33,316 nucleotides of DNA from Micromonospora sp. ALFpr18c (GTDB taxonomy: Bacteria; Actinomycetota; Actinomycetes; Mycobacteriales; Micromonosporaceae): positions 1 through 33,316 of the forward strand of contig NZ_WBKR01000044.1 of NCBI RefSeq assembly GCF_008868155.1, read 5' to 3'. This document shows, one piece after another, positions 24,259 through 32,643 of this stretch (the stretch's first letter is position 1; every line of letters begins with the position of its first letter). Both the position numbers and the translations under genes were made by a program. The notes beneath the pieces are model-generated. The model was not told the origin of the DNA and ran no database searches. It worked only from the letters and a program-made list of their open reading frames with translations.

Positions 24259-24320
24259 GCGCGAGGAGTGAGCTTGCGGGCCCCGCAGTCGCGAACGGAG
24301 GCGAGCACAGGTGAGCGCGA
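24240..24320 (+). repeat. Duplicated start region: two 25-bp arms, 56-bp spacing
   Basis: A 25-base sequence at 24240-24264 recurs at 24296-24320 with two mismatches. Each arm holds CGGAGG, then GCACAGGTGAGCGCGA, so each contains a ribosome site and a GTG in the same geometry. The 31 bases between them contain a small hairpin (TGCGG-GCC-CCGCA). The first arm holds the stop of the flavohemoglobin and the second the start of the DivIVA-like gene. It looks like a tandem duplication or a short inserted element flanked by target repeats. Confidence 0.75.
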
Positions 24321-25009
24321 CGCCGATCAGTCGGTACGACGGGGTGCAGGTTTCCGGCGGTGTGCAGGTGCGGATGACGGCGGACCGGGTGCGGCGGTGG
24401 GAGTTCGGGACGGCGCCGTTCGCGCGGCGTGGTTACGACAACGCCGACGTGGACCGGTTCCGGGTGCAGGTCGCCGACGAGTTGGACCTGTTGGCGACGC
24501 AGGTCGCGAATCTGCGTGCGGAGAATGAGCGGCTCACCGATCGGGTGGAGTTGCATCGGCACGGGGTGATCCCGAGTACGTCGGCGGCGGCGAAGGTGCC
24601 GGCGGCGAAGGAGGTCAATCTGCTGTCGGCGGCGCAGCGGGAGGCCGAGCAGATCATCGCGCAGGCGCATGACTATGCGCGGCGGGTCGCCGAGTACGCG
24701 CGGGTGCAGTACGAGAGTTACATGCGGGCGGCGGCGGCGGAGGCGAAGCAGGAGGCTGAGCGGGCGGTGGCGGATTACCGCAGCACGGCCGGGGCGAGCT
24801 TCGACGACTCGGTGGCGACGCGGGAGGCGTTGCGGATTTTCGGCGAGATGATGGTGTCGCACATGCAGGCGGCGGCGCGGCATCTCGACGACGGTAGTGA
24901 GCAGTTGGCGCGGACGATGGACCGGATCGCGAAGGAGACGCCGGGGGCGCCGTTCGCGGCGGGTGCGGCGGCGGGTCAGACGGCGTTGCCGCGGCACCAG
25001 CAGCGGTGA
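24311..25009 (+). CDS. DivIVA-domain coiled-coil protein
   Basis: This 232-residue cytoplasmic protein has an N-terminal DivIVA-like motif (FARRGYDNADVDRFRVQVAD) after about 35 residues. A short first coiled coil follows (about 60-80). A long Ala/Glu-rich helix (about 105-155) has EAEQIIAQAHDYARRVAEYA as its core, and the end is a low-complexity Ala/Gly tail. DivIVA relatives in actinobacteria mark poles and septa and guide wall growth. The GTG at 24311 is set by GGAGG in the second repeat arm. A 17-bp terminator follows four bases after the stop. Confidence 0.85.
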   Translation: MSATPISRYDGVQVSGGVQVRMTADRVRRWEFGTAPFARRGYDNADVDRFRVQVADELDLLATQVANLRAENERLTDRVELHRHGVIPSTSAAAKVPAAKEVNLLSAAQREAEQIIAQAHDYARRVAEYARVQYESYMRAAAAEAKQEAERAVADYRSTAGASFDDSVATREALRIFGEMMVSHMQAAARHLDDGSEQLARTMDRIAKETPGAPFAAGAAAGQTALPRHQQR

Positions 25010-25013
25010 CCGG

Positions 25014-25050
25014 CGGCGGGTGGGGTCAGCGTGGCTGACCCCACCCGCCG
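25014..25050 (+). terminator. Strong hairpin terminator after the DivIVA-like gene
   Basis: Bases 25014-25030 pair perfectly with 25034-25050, a 17-bp stem with a GTG loop, starting four bases after the stop of the DivIVA-like gene. No T-run follows, which is common in actinobacteria. It probably also limits readthrough from the opposing gene, whose stop lies at 25152. No gene was seen between 25051 and 25151. Confidence 0.85.
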
Positions 25051-25151
25051 TGTCGGTTGAGGCGTTGGTCGGGGTGGACGGTGACCGTCGCGCCGGCGCC
25101 GTCCTTCTCCGGCGGCGGGGTGAACCGGATGTCGAGTGGTTGCGGTGGCGC

Positions 25152-25811
25152 TCAGGGGGTCGCCGCCGACCGGACGGCGTCGGCGATGGGTGTCGGCCCG
25201 CCGACGAGTTCGAGGGTCGCGCCGGCGGTTCGTGGTTCGTCGAGCAGCGCGGCGAGGACGTGGGCGACGTCGGCGCGGCTGATCGCCCCGCGGCCGGCGT
25301 GGCGGGTGAGGGTGACGCGCCCGGCGGGGTCGTCGTCGGTGAGCCGCCCGGGTCGCAGGACCGTCCAGGCCAGGTCGCGGGCGCGGAGGTCGTCCTCGGC
25401 GGCCCGTTTGGCGCGCAGGTACGCCGCCCACACGTCGTCGGTGCCGGCGGCGGGCGGGTCGTCGACGCCCATGGAGGAGACCAGCAGGTAGCGGTGGACG
25501 CCGGCGCGGGTGGCGGCGTCGGCGAGCAGCGCGGCGGCGGCCCGGTCGACGGTGTCCTTGCGGGCGGCGCCGCTGCCGGGGCCGGCGCCGGCGGCGAAGA
25601 TGACCGCGTCGGCGCCGTCGAGGTGCGCGGCGAGGTCGTCGCTGTCGGTGTGTTCCAGGTCGCGGATGATCGGGGTGGCGCCGGCGGCGCGCAGCGCGGC
25701 GGCCTGCCCGGGGTTGCGGATGAGGCCGACGGCGGTGTCGCCGCGTCCGGCGAGGTGACGTTCCAGCAGCAGGGCGATCTTGCCGTGGCCTCCGGCGATG
25801 ACGACACGCAT
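25152..25811 (-). CDS. NAD(P)-binding Rossmann-fold protein (atypical SDR)
   Basis: This 219-residue protein starts with a dinucleotide-binding loop (MRVVIAGGHGKIALLLERHL) and fits the NAD(P)H-binding family related to YwnB/YhfK-type proteins. ADAVIFAAGAGPGSG lines the cofactor pocket. YLLVSSMGVDDPPA and YLRAKRAAEDDLRA supply the Ser and Tyr/Lys regions, although the Y-x3-K spacing of classical dehydrogenases is replaced by AYLRAKR. The substrate is unknown. It is divergent from the MerR-PP2C gene across a 107-base region with a MerR-type promoter. Confidence 0.88.
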   Translation of the reverse strand: MRVVIAGGHGKIALLLERHLAGRGDTAVGLIRNPGQAAALRAAGATPIIRDLEHTDSDDLAAHLDGADAVIFAAGAGPGSGAARKDTVDRAAAALLADAATRAGVHRYLLVSSMGVDDPPAAGTDDVWAAYLRAKRAAEDDLRARDLAWTVLRPGRLTDDDPAGRVTLTRHAGRGAISRADVAHVLAALLDEPRTAGATLELVGGPTPIADAVRSAATP

Positions 25812-25844
25812 GTGCTCAACCTACCGTCGGCGAGATCCGGGAGC

Positions 25845-25875
25845 TTGACCTTGACCTGTGGGCAACCCCCAGTCT
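25845..25875 (+). promoter_or_regulatory. MerR-type promoter with a 19-bp spacer and inverted repeat
   Basis: TTGACC (25845-25850) and CAGTCT (25870-25875) are separated by 19 bases, the overlong spacer typical of MerR-controlled promoters. An inverted repeat, CTGTGGG (25856-25862) and CCCCCAG (25866-25872), overlaps the spacer and -10, with one mismatched pair. It would drive the MerR-PP2C gene, whose GTG follows 44 bases after the -10. Confidence 0.45.
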
Positions 25876-25918
25876 GGTGTGTGCCGGTCGCGGTGACCGG
25901 CACGAGGAGGATGTCGAC

Positions 25919-27043
25919 GTGGGGTTGGTGACCATCGGGGCGTTCGCCCGGGCGGCGGGTCTGACGCCGAAGGCGTTGCGTCTGTACGACCAGGTGGGGG
26001 TGCTGGCGCCGGCCGCGGTCGATCCGGAGTCCGGGTATCGGCTCTACGACCCGCAGCAGGTGCCGCTGGCCCGGCTGGTCGCCCAGCTTCGTCGCATCGG
26101 CATGCCGTTGGCCACGATCCGCGCCGTGTGTGACCTGGAACCCGCGGCGGCCGCTGACGCGATCACCGCGTACTGGCGGCAGGTCAGCGCGGACACCGCG
26201 GCTCGTGCGCGGCTCGCCTCCGTCCTCGTGGAGCACCTGTCCGGAGGGAGCACCACCGTGTCCGTACCCAATTCCACCCTTGCTGTGCGGTACGCCGCCG
26301 GCTGCGACACCGGGGCGGTGCGCGTCAGCAACGAGGACGCCGCGTACGCCGGTGATCGGTTGTTCGCCGTGGCCGACGGCATGCGCGGGCCCGGTGGCGC
26401 TGCCGCCAGCGCCGCCGCGATCGACGCTCTGCGCCCGTTGGAGCTCGTCGACGTGCCGGCCGTGGAGCTGCTGACGATGCTGGCCGGTGCGGTGACCGGC
26501 GCCGATGACGTCGTGCGGGCGCTGGCGACCGATGAGCATCAGCCGGGCACCACGCTGACCGCGTTGCTGCGCAGCGGTTCGCAGCTGGCCCTGGTGCACG
26601 TCGGTGACACCCGGGCGTATCTGCTGCGCGGCGGCGAGTTGTCCCTGCTCACCCAGGACCACACGTGGGTGCAGACCCAGGTGGATCAGGGCCTGCTCGA
26701 CCGGGACGAGGCGGCCGCGCATCCTCAGCGTGCGCTGCTGGTACGTGCGCTGGGCGGCGGTCAGCAGGTCGAGGCCGATCTGGCGCTTCGCACCGCGCTG
26801 CCCGGTGACCGGTACCTGCTGTGCTCCGACGGGCTGTCCGCCGTCGTCGACCGGGCGGCCCTGCATGCGGCGCTCAGCGAGGGGGCCGACCCGGAGCACA
26901 CGGTGACCCGCCTGATCGCCCTGGCACGGGCGGTGGGGACGCCCGACAACGTGGCCTGCGTCGTCGCCGACGTCGTCGCGGTGTCGACGCCACCACAGGC
27001 CCGCCGAGGGGTCGGCGACGGCGGGTGCGGTGAGGCAGCATGA
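25919..27043 (+). CDS. MerR-family regulator fused to a PP2C-type phosphatase
   Basis: This 374-residue protein joins two families. Residues 1-110 are a MerR DNA-binding region (VTIGAFARAAGLTPKALRLY, then GYRLYDPQQVPLARLVAQLR). Residues 125-360 look like a PP2C Ser/Thr phosphatase with RVSNEDA (135-141), ADGM (D153), LVHVGDTRAYLLRGGEL, LTQDHTWV, CSDGL and GTPDNVACVV. The usual DGMGGH is DGMRGP here, so the metal site has its Asp but lacks the glycine and histidine. GAGGAGG at 25904-25910 supports the GTG at 25919. The stop overlaps the sirtuin start region. Confidence 0.88.
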   Translation: MGLVTIGAFARAAGLTPKALRLYDQVGVLAPAAVDPESGYRLYDPQQVPLARLVAQLRRIGMPLATIRAVCDLEPAAAADAITAYWRQVSADTAARARLASVLVEHLSGGSTTVSVPNSTLAVRYAAGCDTGAVRVSNEDAAYAGDRLFAVADGMRGPGGAAASAAAIDALRPLELVDVPAVELLTMLAGAVTGADDVVRALATDEHQPGTTLTALLRSGSQLALVHVGDTRAYLLRGGELSLLTQDHTWVQTQVDQGLLDRDEAAAHPQRALLVRALGGGQQVEADLALRTALPGDRYLLCSDGLSAVVDRAALHAALSEGADPEHTVTRLIALARAVGTPDNVACVVADVVAVSTPPQARRGVGDGGCGEAA

Positions 27044-27905
27044 AGGGGTGACGGAGAGCCTGGACGCGTTGACCTCGCTGGTGGCCGGGGGTGGGGTGGT
27101 GGTGCTCAGCGGCGCCGGCCTGTCCACCGAGTCGGGTATCCCGGACTACCGGGGCCCCAGCGGGGTCGCGCGCCGGCACACCCCGATGACGGTGCAGGCG
27201 TTCACCCGCGACCCCGTCGCGCGGCGGCGGTACTGGGCGCGTAGCCACCTGGGGTGGCGGTTGATCGCCCGTGCGGCGCCGAACGCCGGGCATCGGGCGG
27301 TGGCGCGGCTGGAGCACGCCGGTCTGGTCGACGCGGTGATCACGCAGAACGTCGACGGGTTGCACGGCGCGGCGGGCAGCGCGTCGGTGGTCGAGTTGCA
27401 CGGTCGCCTGGACGAGGTGACGTGCCTGGACTGCGGCAACCTGACCTCCCGGGAGGAGGTGGACCGGCGGCTGCGCGAGGCCAACCCGGATTTCGTGGCG
27501 CGGGTCGCCGCGGTCAACCCGGACGGTGATGTGGATCTCCCCGATGAGCAGGTGGCGGCGTTCCGGCCGGTGGACTGCGGGATCTGCGGCACCGGGATGT
27601 TGAAACCCGATGTGGTGTTCTTCGGTGAGACGGTGCCGCCGCAGCGGGTGGCGCGGTGCTTCGCGCTGGTGGAGCGGGCGCGGGCGGTGCTGGTGTTGGG
27701 GTCGTCGTTGACGGTGATGTCGGGTCGCCGGTTCGTGATTCGCGCCGCGAAACGGGGCATTCCGGTGGCGATCGTCAACCAGGGTCCGACCCGTGGTGAC
27801 GGCTACGCCACGGTGTGCGTCGACGCGCCGTTGGGGGCGCTGCTGCCGGTGCTGGCCGAGCGGGTCACCGGCGGCGCGGCGGTGGCCACGCCGGCCGGGG
27901 TGTGA
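27030..27905 (+). CDS. NAD-dependent protein deacylase of the sirtuin family
   Basis: This 291-residue sirtuin removes acyl groups from lysine using NAD+. Visible motifs are LSGAGLSTESGIPDYRG (NAD-binding GAG), ITQNVDGLHGAAG, VVELHGRLDEVTC with the catalytic His, and two zinc-binding pairs, CLDC and CGIC. VLVLGSSLTVMSG and VAIVNQGPT close the Rossmann part. Which acyl group is preferred cannot be seen. The GTG at 27030 gives the longest frame and overlaps the MerR-PP2C stop. A GTG at 27048 (starting MTESLDAL) is the main alternative, and neither has a clear Shine-Dalgarno. Confidence 0.9.
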   Translation: MRQHEGVTESLDALTSLVAGGGVVVLSGAGLSTESGIPDYRGPSGVARRHTPMTVQAFTRDPVARRRYWARSHLGWRLIARAAPNAGHRAVARLEHAGLVDAVITQNVDGLHGAAGSASVVELHGRLDEVTCLDCGNLTSREEVDRRLREANPDFVARVAAVNPDGDVDLPDEQVAAFRPVDCGICGTGMLKPDVVFFGETVPPQRVARCFALVERARAVLVLGSSLTVMSGRRFVIRAAKRGIPVAIVNQGPTRGDGYATVCVDAPLGALLPVLAERVTGGAAVATPAGV

Positions 27906-27951
27906 CACCTGCCCGGGGGGGTAGGACATCTGCCGGAAACACCGGCGCTGG

Positions 27952-27957
27952 TAGCGT
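27952..27957 (+). promoter_or_regulatory. -10 element of the glycine riboswitch transcript
   Basis: TAGCGT fits TANNNT and lies about 26 bases before the aptamer, so transcription should start near 27963 and include the whole riboswitch. No clear -35 was found. Confidence 0.5.
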
Positions 27958-27977
27958 TGACCATGCCGGTACCACCC

Positions 27978-28131
27978 ACGTGGGAGAGACCGCCCGGCAG
28001 CAGTCAGGGCGGCGCCGAAGGGGCAAATCCTCCCCGGAACCTCTCAGGCAAAAGGACCTCGTGGGCAGGCACTGTGGAGCGCTCCTGCGGGGTGCGACAG
28101 AGGGGGAGGCCGACACGTCGACCTCGCCCCG
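27978..28131 (+). promoter_or_regulatory. Glycine riboswitch upstream of gcvP
   Basis: The conserved core is clear: GGGAGAGA (27982-27989), GCGCCGAAGGGGCAAA (28012-28026) and CTCTCAGGCAAAAGGACC (28041-28058). Only one complete aptamer core is present. The sequence after it lacks a second CGCCGAAGGGGC core. A long hairpin follows, GGGGGAGG (28102-28109) with CCTCGCCCC (28122-28130) and an inner CGAC/GTCG, and it ends right at the GGGAG ribosome site of gcvP. Glycine binding is expected to turn on gcvP, which breaks glycine down. The boundaries are approximate. Confidence 0.88.
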
Positions 28132-28143
28132 GGAGTGCCCCTG

Positions 28144-30966
28144 ATGAGCGTAGAGCAGTTCGCCACCCGTCACATCGGTCCCGGCCCCGACGACGAGCGT
28201 CGGATGTTGGAGGTCGTCGGGCATCACTCGATCGACGAGCTGATGGACGCCGCGATCCCCGAGGTGATCCGCTGGCACGGCACCCTGGACCTGCCGGCCC
28301 CGGCCACCGAGGCCGAGGCGCTCGCCGAGTTGCGGGCCCTCGCGGCACGCAACACGGTCGCCGTCTCCATGATCGGCCTGGGCTACCACGGCACGCACAC
28401 CCCGGCGGTGATCCGCCGCAACGTCCTCGAAGACCCGGCGTGGTACACGGCGTACACGCCGTACCAGCCGGAGATCAGCCAGGGCCGCCTCGAGGCGCTG
28501 CTGAACTTCCAGACCATGGTCACCGACCTGACCGGCCTGGCCACCGCGAACGCCTCGATGCTCGACGAGGGCACCGCCGCGGCGGAGGCGATGACCCTCG
28601 CGCGGCGCGCGTCCAAGAGCACGAGCCGGGTGTACGTGGTCGACGCCGACGCCCTGCCGCAGAGCATCGCCGTGATCGCCAGCCGGGCCGAGCCGCTCGG
28701 CATCGACGTGCGCGTCGTCGACGTCGAGCGCGACGAGCTGCCCGCGGAGTTCTTCGGCCTGCACCTGCAGTACCCGGGCGCGTCCGGGGCGGTGCGCGAC
28801 CACGCGGCCCTCGTCGAGGCCGCGCACGCCGTCGGTGCCCTGGTGACCGTGGCGGCGGATCTGCTGGCGTTGACGCTGCTGCGGGCACCGGGGGAGATCG
28901 GCGCGGACATCGCCGCCGGCACCACCCAGCGCTTCGGCGTACCGATGGGCTTCGGTGGGCCGCACGCCGGCTACCTGGCGGTGCGCTCGGGCCTGGAGCG
29001 GATGCTGCCCGGGCGTCTCGTCGGGGTGTCGCGCGACGCGGACGGCAACCCGGCGTACCGGCTGGCGTTGCAGACCCGTGAGCAGCACATCCGGCGGGAG
29101 AAGGCGACCAGCAACATCTGCACCGCGCAGGTGCTGCTCGCGGTGATGGCCGGCATGTACGCCGTCTACCACGGCCCGGACGGGCTGCGGGAGATCGCGA
29201 CGCGTACCCATGCCGGGGCGGCGCGGCTCGCGGCCGGGCTGCGCGCCGGCGGCGTCGACGTCGCGGACGTCGCGTTCTTCGACACCGTCACGGCACGCGT
29301 GCCGGGCCGGGCGGCGCAGGTGGTGGCGGCCGCCGCCGAGCGGGGCGTGAACCTGCGGCTGGTCGACGCCGACCGGGTGGGGATGTCCTGCGACGAGACG
29401 ACCACCGACGCGCACCTTCAGGCGGTGTGGGCGGCGTTCGGTGTGCCCGCGTTCGACGGCGCCGGCGACCCGGCCCTGCCGGTCGACCTGGCGCGCCGCA
29501 GCGACTTCCTGACGCACCCGGTGTTCCGCAGCCACCACTCGGAGACGGCGATGCTGCGCTACCTGCGCCGGTTGTCGGACTTCGACTACGCCCTGGACCG
29601 GGGCATGATCCCGCTCGGGTCGTGCACGATGAAGCTGAACGCGACCACCGAGATGGAGCCGGTCAGCTGGGCGGAGTTCGCGAACATCCACCCGTTCGCG
29701 CCGGATGCGCAGACCGTCGGGTACCGGGAGATGATCGATCAGCTGGAGTCGTGGCTGGCGGAGGTGACCGGCTACGACGCGGTCAGCGTGCAGCCCAACG
29801 CGGGGTCGCAGGGCGAGCTGGCGGGCCTGCTGGCGATCCGCTCGTACCACGCGTCGCGGGGTGAGTCGCACCGCGACGTGTGCCTGATCCCGTCGTCGGC
29901 GCACGGCACGAACGCGGCGTCGGCGGTGATGGCCGGCATGCGGGTCGTCGTGGTGGCCTGCGACGACGACGGCAACGTCGACCTCGTCGACCTGGACGCG
30001 AAGATCGACAAGCATCGGGACGCGCTCGCCGGGATCATGGTGACGTACCCGTCGACGCACGGCGTGTACGAGACGGGCATCGCGTCGCTGTGCGCGAAGG
30101 TCCACGACGCCGGCGGGCAGGTGTACGTCGACGGGGCGAACCTCAACGCGCTGGTCGGGTTCGCCAAGCCCGGCCAGTTCGGCGCGGACGTGTCGCACCT
30201 GAACCTGCACAAGACGTTCTGCATCCCGCACGGCGGCGGTGGCCCGGGTGTGGGTCCGGTGGCGGTGCGCGCGCACCTGGCGCCGTTCCTGCCCGGTGAT
30301 CCGCTGGGCGCGCACGTCGACGCGACGCCGGCGATCTCGGCGGCGAAGTACGGGTCGGCGGGGATCCTGCCGATCCCGTGGGCGTACCTGCGGATGATGG
30401 GCGCCGAGGGGCTGACCCGGGCGACCGGCGTGGCGGTCCTCGCGGCGAACTACGTGGCGGCGCGGCTGCGCGGGCACTTCGGAGTGCTGTACGCCGGCAA
30501 CAAGGGCCTGGTGGCGCACGAGTGCATCCTCGACCTGCGGCCGTTGACGAAGGCGACCGGGGTGAGCGTGGACGACGTGGCGAAGCGGCTCATCGACTAC
30601 GGCTTCCATGCGCCGACGATGTCGTTCCCGGTGGCGGGGACGCTGATGGTGGAGCCGACCGAGAGTGAGGACCTGGCGGAGCTGGACCGGTTCTGCGACG
30701 CGATGATCGCGATCCGGGCGGAGATCGAGCAGGTCGCCTCCGGGCAGTGGCCGGCGGGGGACAACCCTCTGGCGAACGCCCCGCACACCGCGGCGATGGT
30801 CAGCGGTGACGAGTGGCCGCACCCGTACCCGCGGTCGGTGGGCGCGTACCCGGCCGGGGTGGACCGGGCGGGGAAGTACTGGCCGCCGGTGCGGCGGATC
30901 GACGGCGCGTACGGCGACCGGAACCTGGTCTGCTCGTGCCCGTCGCCGGAGGCGTTCGAGGACTGA
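28144..30966 (+). CDS. gcvP: Glycine dehydrogenase (decarboxylating), P protein
   Basis: This 940-residue single-chain P protein decarboxylates glycine with PLP and passes the aminomethyl group to lipoyl-GcvH. The N-terminal half ([36 protein letters not shown]) and the C-terminal half ([15 protein letters not shown]) are both complete. The PLP lysine is K690 in [18 protein letters not shown]. The ATG at 28144 is chosen because GGGAG lies at 28131-28135 at good spacing. A GTG at 28135 in frame would overlap that site. It is the only gene directly after the glycine riboswitch, and an 11-bp hairpin follows the stop. Confidence 0.96.
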   Translation: MSVEQFATRHIGPGPDDERRMLEVVGHHSIDELMDAAIPEVIRWHGTLDLPAPATEAEALAELRALAARNTVAVSMIGLGYHGTHTPAVIRRNVLEDPAWYTAYTPYQPEISQGRLEALLNFQTMVTDLTGLATANASMLDEGTAAAEAMTLARRASKSTSRVYVVDADALPQSIAVIASRAEPLGIDVRVVDVERDELPAEFFGLHLQYPGASGAVRDHAALVEAAHAVGALVTVAADLLALTLLRAPGEIGADIAAGTTQRFGVPMGFGGPHAGYLAVRSGLERMLPGRLVGVSRDADGNPAYRLALQTREQHIRREKATSNICTAQVLLAVMAGMYAVYHGPDGLREIATRTHAGAARLAAGLRAGGVDVADVAFFDTVTARVPGRAAQVVAAAAERGVNLRLVDADRVGMSCDETTTDAHLQAVWAAFGVPAFDGAGDPALPVDLARRSDFLTHPVFRSHHSETAMLRYLRRLSDFDYALDRGMIPLGSCTMKLNATTEMEPVSWAEFANIHPFAPDAQTVGYREMIDQLESWLAEVTGYDAVSVQPNAGSQGELAGLLAIRSYHASRGESHRDVCLIPSSAHGTNAASAVMAGMRVVVVACDDDGNVDLVDLDAKIDKHRDALAGIMVTYPSTHGVYETGIASLCAKVHDAGGQVYVDGANLNALVGFAKPGQFGADVSHLNLHKTFCIPHGGGGPGVGPVAVRAHLAPFLPGDPLGAHVDATPAISAAKYGSAGILPIPWAYLRMMGAEGLTRATGVAVLAANYVAARLRGHFGVLYAGNKGLVAHECILDLRPLTKATGVSVDDVAKRLIDYGFHAPTMSFPVAGTLMVEPTESEDLAELDRFCDAMIAIRAEIEQVASGQWPAGDNPLANAPHTAAMVSGDEWPHPYPRSVGAYPAGVDRAGKYWPPVRRIDGAYGDRNLVCSCPSPEAFED

Positions 30967-30975
30967 CGACGGGCG

Positions 30976-31007
30976 TGCCGGGGCGGGCGGTACGGGCCGC
31001 CCCGGCA
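30976..31007 (+). terminator. Hairpin terminator after gcvP
   Basis: TGCCGGGGCGG (30976-30986) pairs perfectly with CCGCCCCGGCA (30997-31007) around a ten-base loop, ten bases after the gcvP stop. There is no T-run. It also lies downstream of the opposing small gene, so it may act in both directions. Confidence 0.75.
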
Positions 31008-31067
31008 GCCGCTGTGACCTGGACTAGCCTGGTCGACGGCGGCTGTACGGTGACGCTGAGTGGTCGA

Positions 31068-31268
31068 TCAGGCCACGAGGGCGTGACGGGCAGGGCCGCG
31101 GTGCGGGGCGATGCTGCTGCCGTCGGGGAGGAGCTCGCCGGTGTCCTCGAAGACGATGACACCGTTGCAGAGCAGGCTCCAGCCCTGCTCAGGAAAGCAG
31201 GCGAGGACCCGGGCGGCTTCGCGGTCGGTCGCTGCGGCGGAGGGGCAGGTCGGTTGGTGCTGGCACAT
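31068..31268 (-). CDS. Small DUF5999-like protein (66 aa)
   Basis: This 66-residue protein starts MCQHQPTCPSAAATDREAAR and continues CFPEQGWSLLCNGVIVFEDT and GELLPDGSSIAPHR. It closely resembles the actinomycete DUF5999 family from memory. Three cysteines and a histidine near the start and mid-region could bind a metal, but this is untested. The ATG at 31268 is chosen because CGGAGAA lies upstream on the minus strand. A start at 31301 would add 11 residues. The function is unknown. Confidence 0.78.
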   Translation of the reverse strand: MCQHQPTCPSAAATDREAARVLACFPEQGWSLLCNGVIVFEDTGELLPDGSSIAPHRGPARHALVA

Positions 31269-31290
31269 CGGGTTCTCCGGACTGTGGGGG

Positions 31291-31318
31291 CACTGTGTCA
31301 TGGTTCACATGACCAGTG
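31291..31318. promoter_or_regulatory. 28-bp imperfect palindrome between divergent genes
   Basis: CACTG (31291-31295) and TCATG (31298-31302) mirror CATGA (31308-31312) and CAGTG (31314-31318) around GTTCA. It lies between the DUF5999-like gene and the PabB-type gene, which diverge, and could be an operator for either. It does not closely match a known operator that I can recall. Confidence 0.4.
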
Positions 31319-31391
31319 ACGCACAGTACCAAGCGAAAGTGTCCAGCATCGAGCAGGTGTCGGCCTGGCGCACGGGAAATCCACTGAACGG

Positions 31392-32612
31392 ATGAGGAAG
31401 GTCGGACCATACGGCGTGGAAACGCTCCCACAGGTGTATGCCGCGTCCCGCGACCCGGCGGCGTTGGTCGACGCACCCGCGGCACCGCGCGCGTGCCGCC
31501 ACACTCTCGTCGAACGGGCCCGCCTGCACTGGCGCCGCACCGACGGCGGCGACCCCGCCGCGCTCGCCGAGGAGTTCCTCGCCGCCCACGGGCTGGCCCT
31601 GCACGACCTGAGCCGACCCACCCCCACCCACCACGACACCAACCCCTGCGGCGCCGCGCTCTACCTCTCCGCCGCCGCCGGGGCGCTGCTCGCCGGCGCC
31701 CCCACCGGGGCACCCGAACCCGCGCCGAGGGTGCCCGACCTCGCCGTCGTCGTCTACGACCACGGACCCGCCCGAGCGACCCCGAGCGGCCCCCCGACAC
31801 CCTGGTGGCTCGGCACGTGGACCGACAGCTGGACACCACGCCAGCACGCCGCCGCCGTCGACGCCGTCCGCGCCGCCATCGGCCGCGGCGACGTCTACCA
31901 GAGCAACCTCGTCGGCCACGCCGCGGCCCGCTACACCGGCGACCCGCTGCCCGGCCTGCGCCGCCTCGGCGCGCTCCCCGGCGCCCGCTACGGCGGCGTC
32001 CTCACCGGCGACGGGTGGGCCATCGGCTGCGCCTCCCCGGAAACCCTCATCGAGGTCACCGACGGGCACCTGATCACCCGGCCCATCAAGGGCACCCGCC
32101 CCGCCACCGCCGCCGGCCGCGCCGACCTGCTCGCCAGCGCCAAGGAACGCGCCGAACACATCATGATCGTCGACCTGGAACGCAACGACCTCGCCCGCAT
32201 CGCCCGCACCGGCACCGTCACCGTCGACGACCTGTTCGCCGTACGCCGCTGGTGCGACCTGTGGCAGGCCGAATCCACCGTGCGCGCCACCGTCGCCGAC
32301 GGCCTCGGCCTCGCCGACCTGCTGCGCGCCACCTGCCCCGGCGGCTCCGTCACTGGCGCGCCGAAACTCGCCGCCCTGCACCAGATCGCCGCCCTCGAAC
32401 CCGTCGGCCGGGGCGCCAGCATGGGTGCCCTCGGCTGGGTCGCCCCCGGCCACATCGACCTCGGCCTGACCATCCGCACCGCCGCCGCCGACGGCGAGCG
32501 GCTGCACACCTGGGCCGGCGGCGGCATCACCTGGGACAGCGACGCGGCCGCCGAGGTCGCCGAGGCCGCCGCGAAGACCGCCCCGATCCGCGCCACCCTG
32601 GCCGGCCGCTGA
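31392..32612 (+). CDS. pabB: Chorismate-binding enzyme, PabB type (aminodeoxychorismate synthase component I)
   Basis: This 406-residue protein aminates chorismate, most likely to 4-amino-4-deoxychorismate for folate. The chorismate-binding domain covers about 155-400 with GDVYQSNLVGHAAARY, CASPETLIEV, ITRPIKGTRP (the PIKGT form seen in PabB), HIMIVDLERNDLARI and CPGGSVTGAPKLAAL. The N-terminal third is divergent and Ala/Pro-rich. No glutamine amidotransferase (PabA) or lyase (PabC) gene is next to it, so those subunits must lie elsewhere. An anthranilate or isochorismate synthase role is less likely. Peptide deformylase follows 31 bases later from its own promoter. Confidence 0.86.
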   Translation: MRKVGPYGVETLPQVYAASRDPAALVDAPAAPRACRHTLVERARLHWRRTDGGDPAALAEEFLAAHGLALHDLSRPTPTHHDTNPCGAALYLSAAAGALLAGAPTGAPEPAPRVPDLAVVVYDHGPARATPSGPPTPWWLGTWTDSWTPRQHAAAVDAVRAAIGRGDVYQSNLVGHAAARYTGDPLPGLRRLGALPGARYGGVLTGDGWAIGCASPETLIEVTDGHLITRPIKGTRPATAAGRADLLASAKERAEHIMIVDLERNDLARIARTGTVTVDDLFAVRRWCDLWQAESTVRATVADGLGLADLLRATCPGGSVTGAPKLAALHQIAALEPVGRGASMGALGWVAPGHIDLGLTIRTAAADGERLHTWAGGGITWDSDAAAEVAEAAAKTAPIRATLAGR

Positions 32613-32630
32613 GCCCGCCACCGCCGGCGA

Positions 32631-32636
32631 TACGCT
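32631..32636 (+). promoter_or_regulatory. def: -10 element (TACGCT) of the leaderless def promoter
   Basis: TACGCT fits TANNNT and ends seven bases before the def ATG at 32644. No Shine-Dalgarno lies in between, so the transcript should begin at the start codon. Confidence 0.6.
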
Positions 32637-32643
32637 GACCCGC

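Noticed and set aside
23579..27127. An open frame of 1182 codons on the minus strand.
   Set aside because: It runs opposite to flavohemoglobin, DivIVA-like and MerR-PP2C genes with clear motifs, and its product is low-complexity. Long antisense frames are expected when third positions are almost all G or C.
27865..30822. A 985-codon open frame antisense to gcvP.
   Set aside because: It mirrors gcvP and the riboswitch. The product is rich in Arg, His and Val with no recognisable domain.
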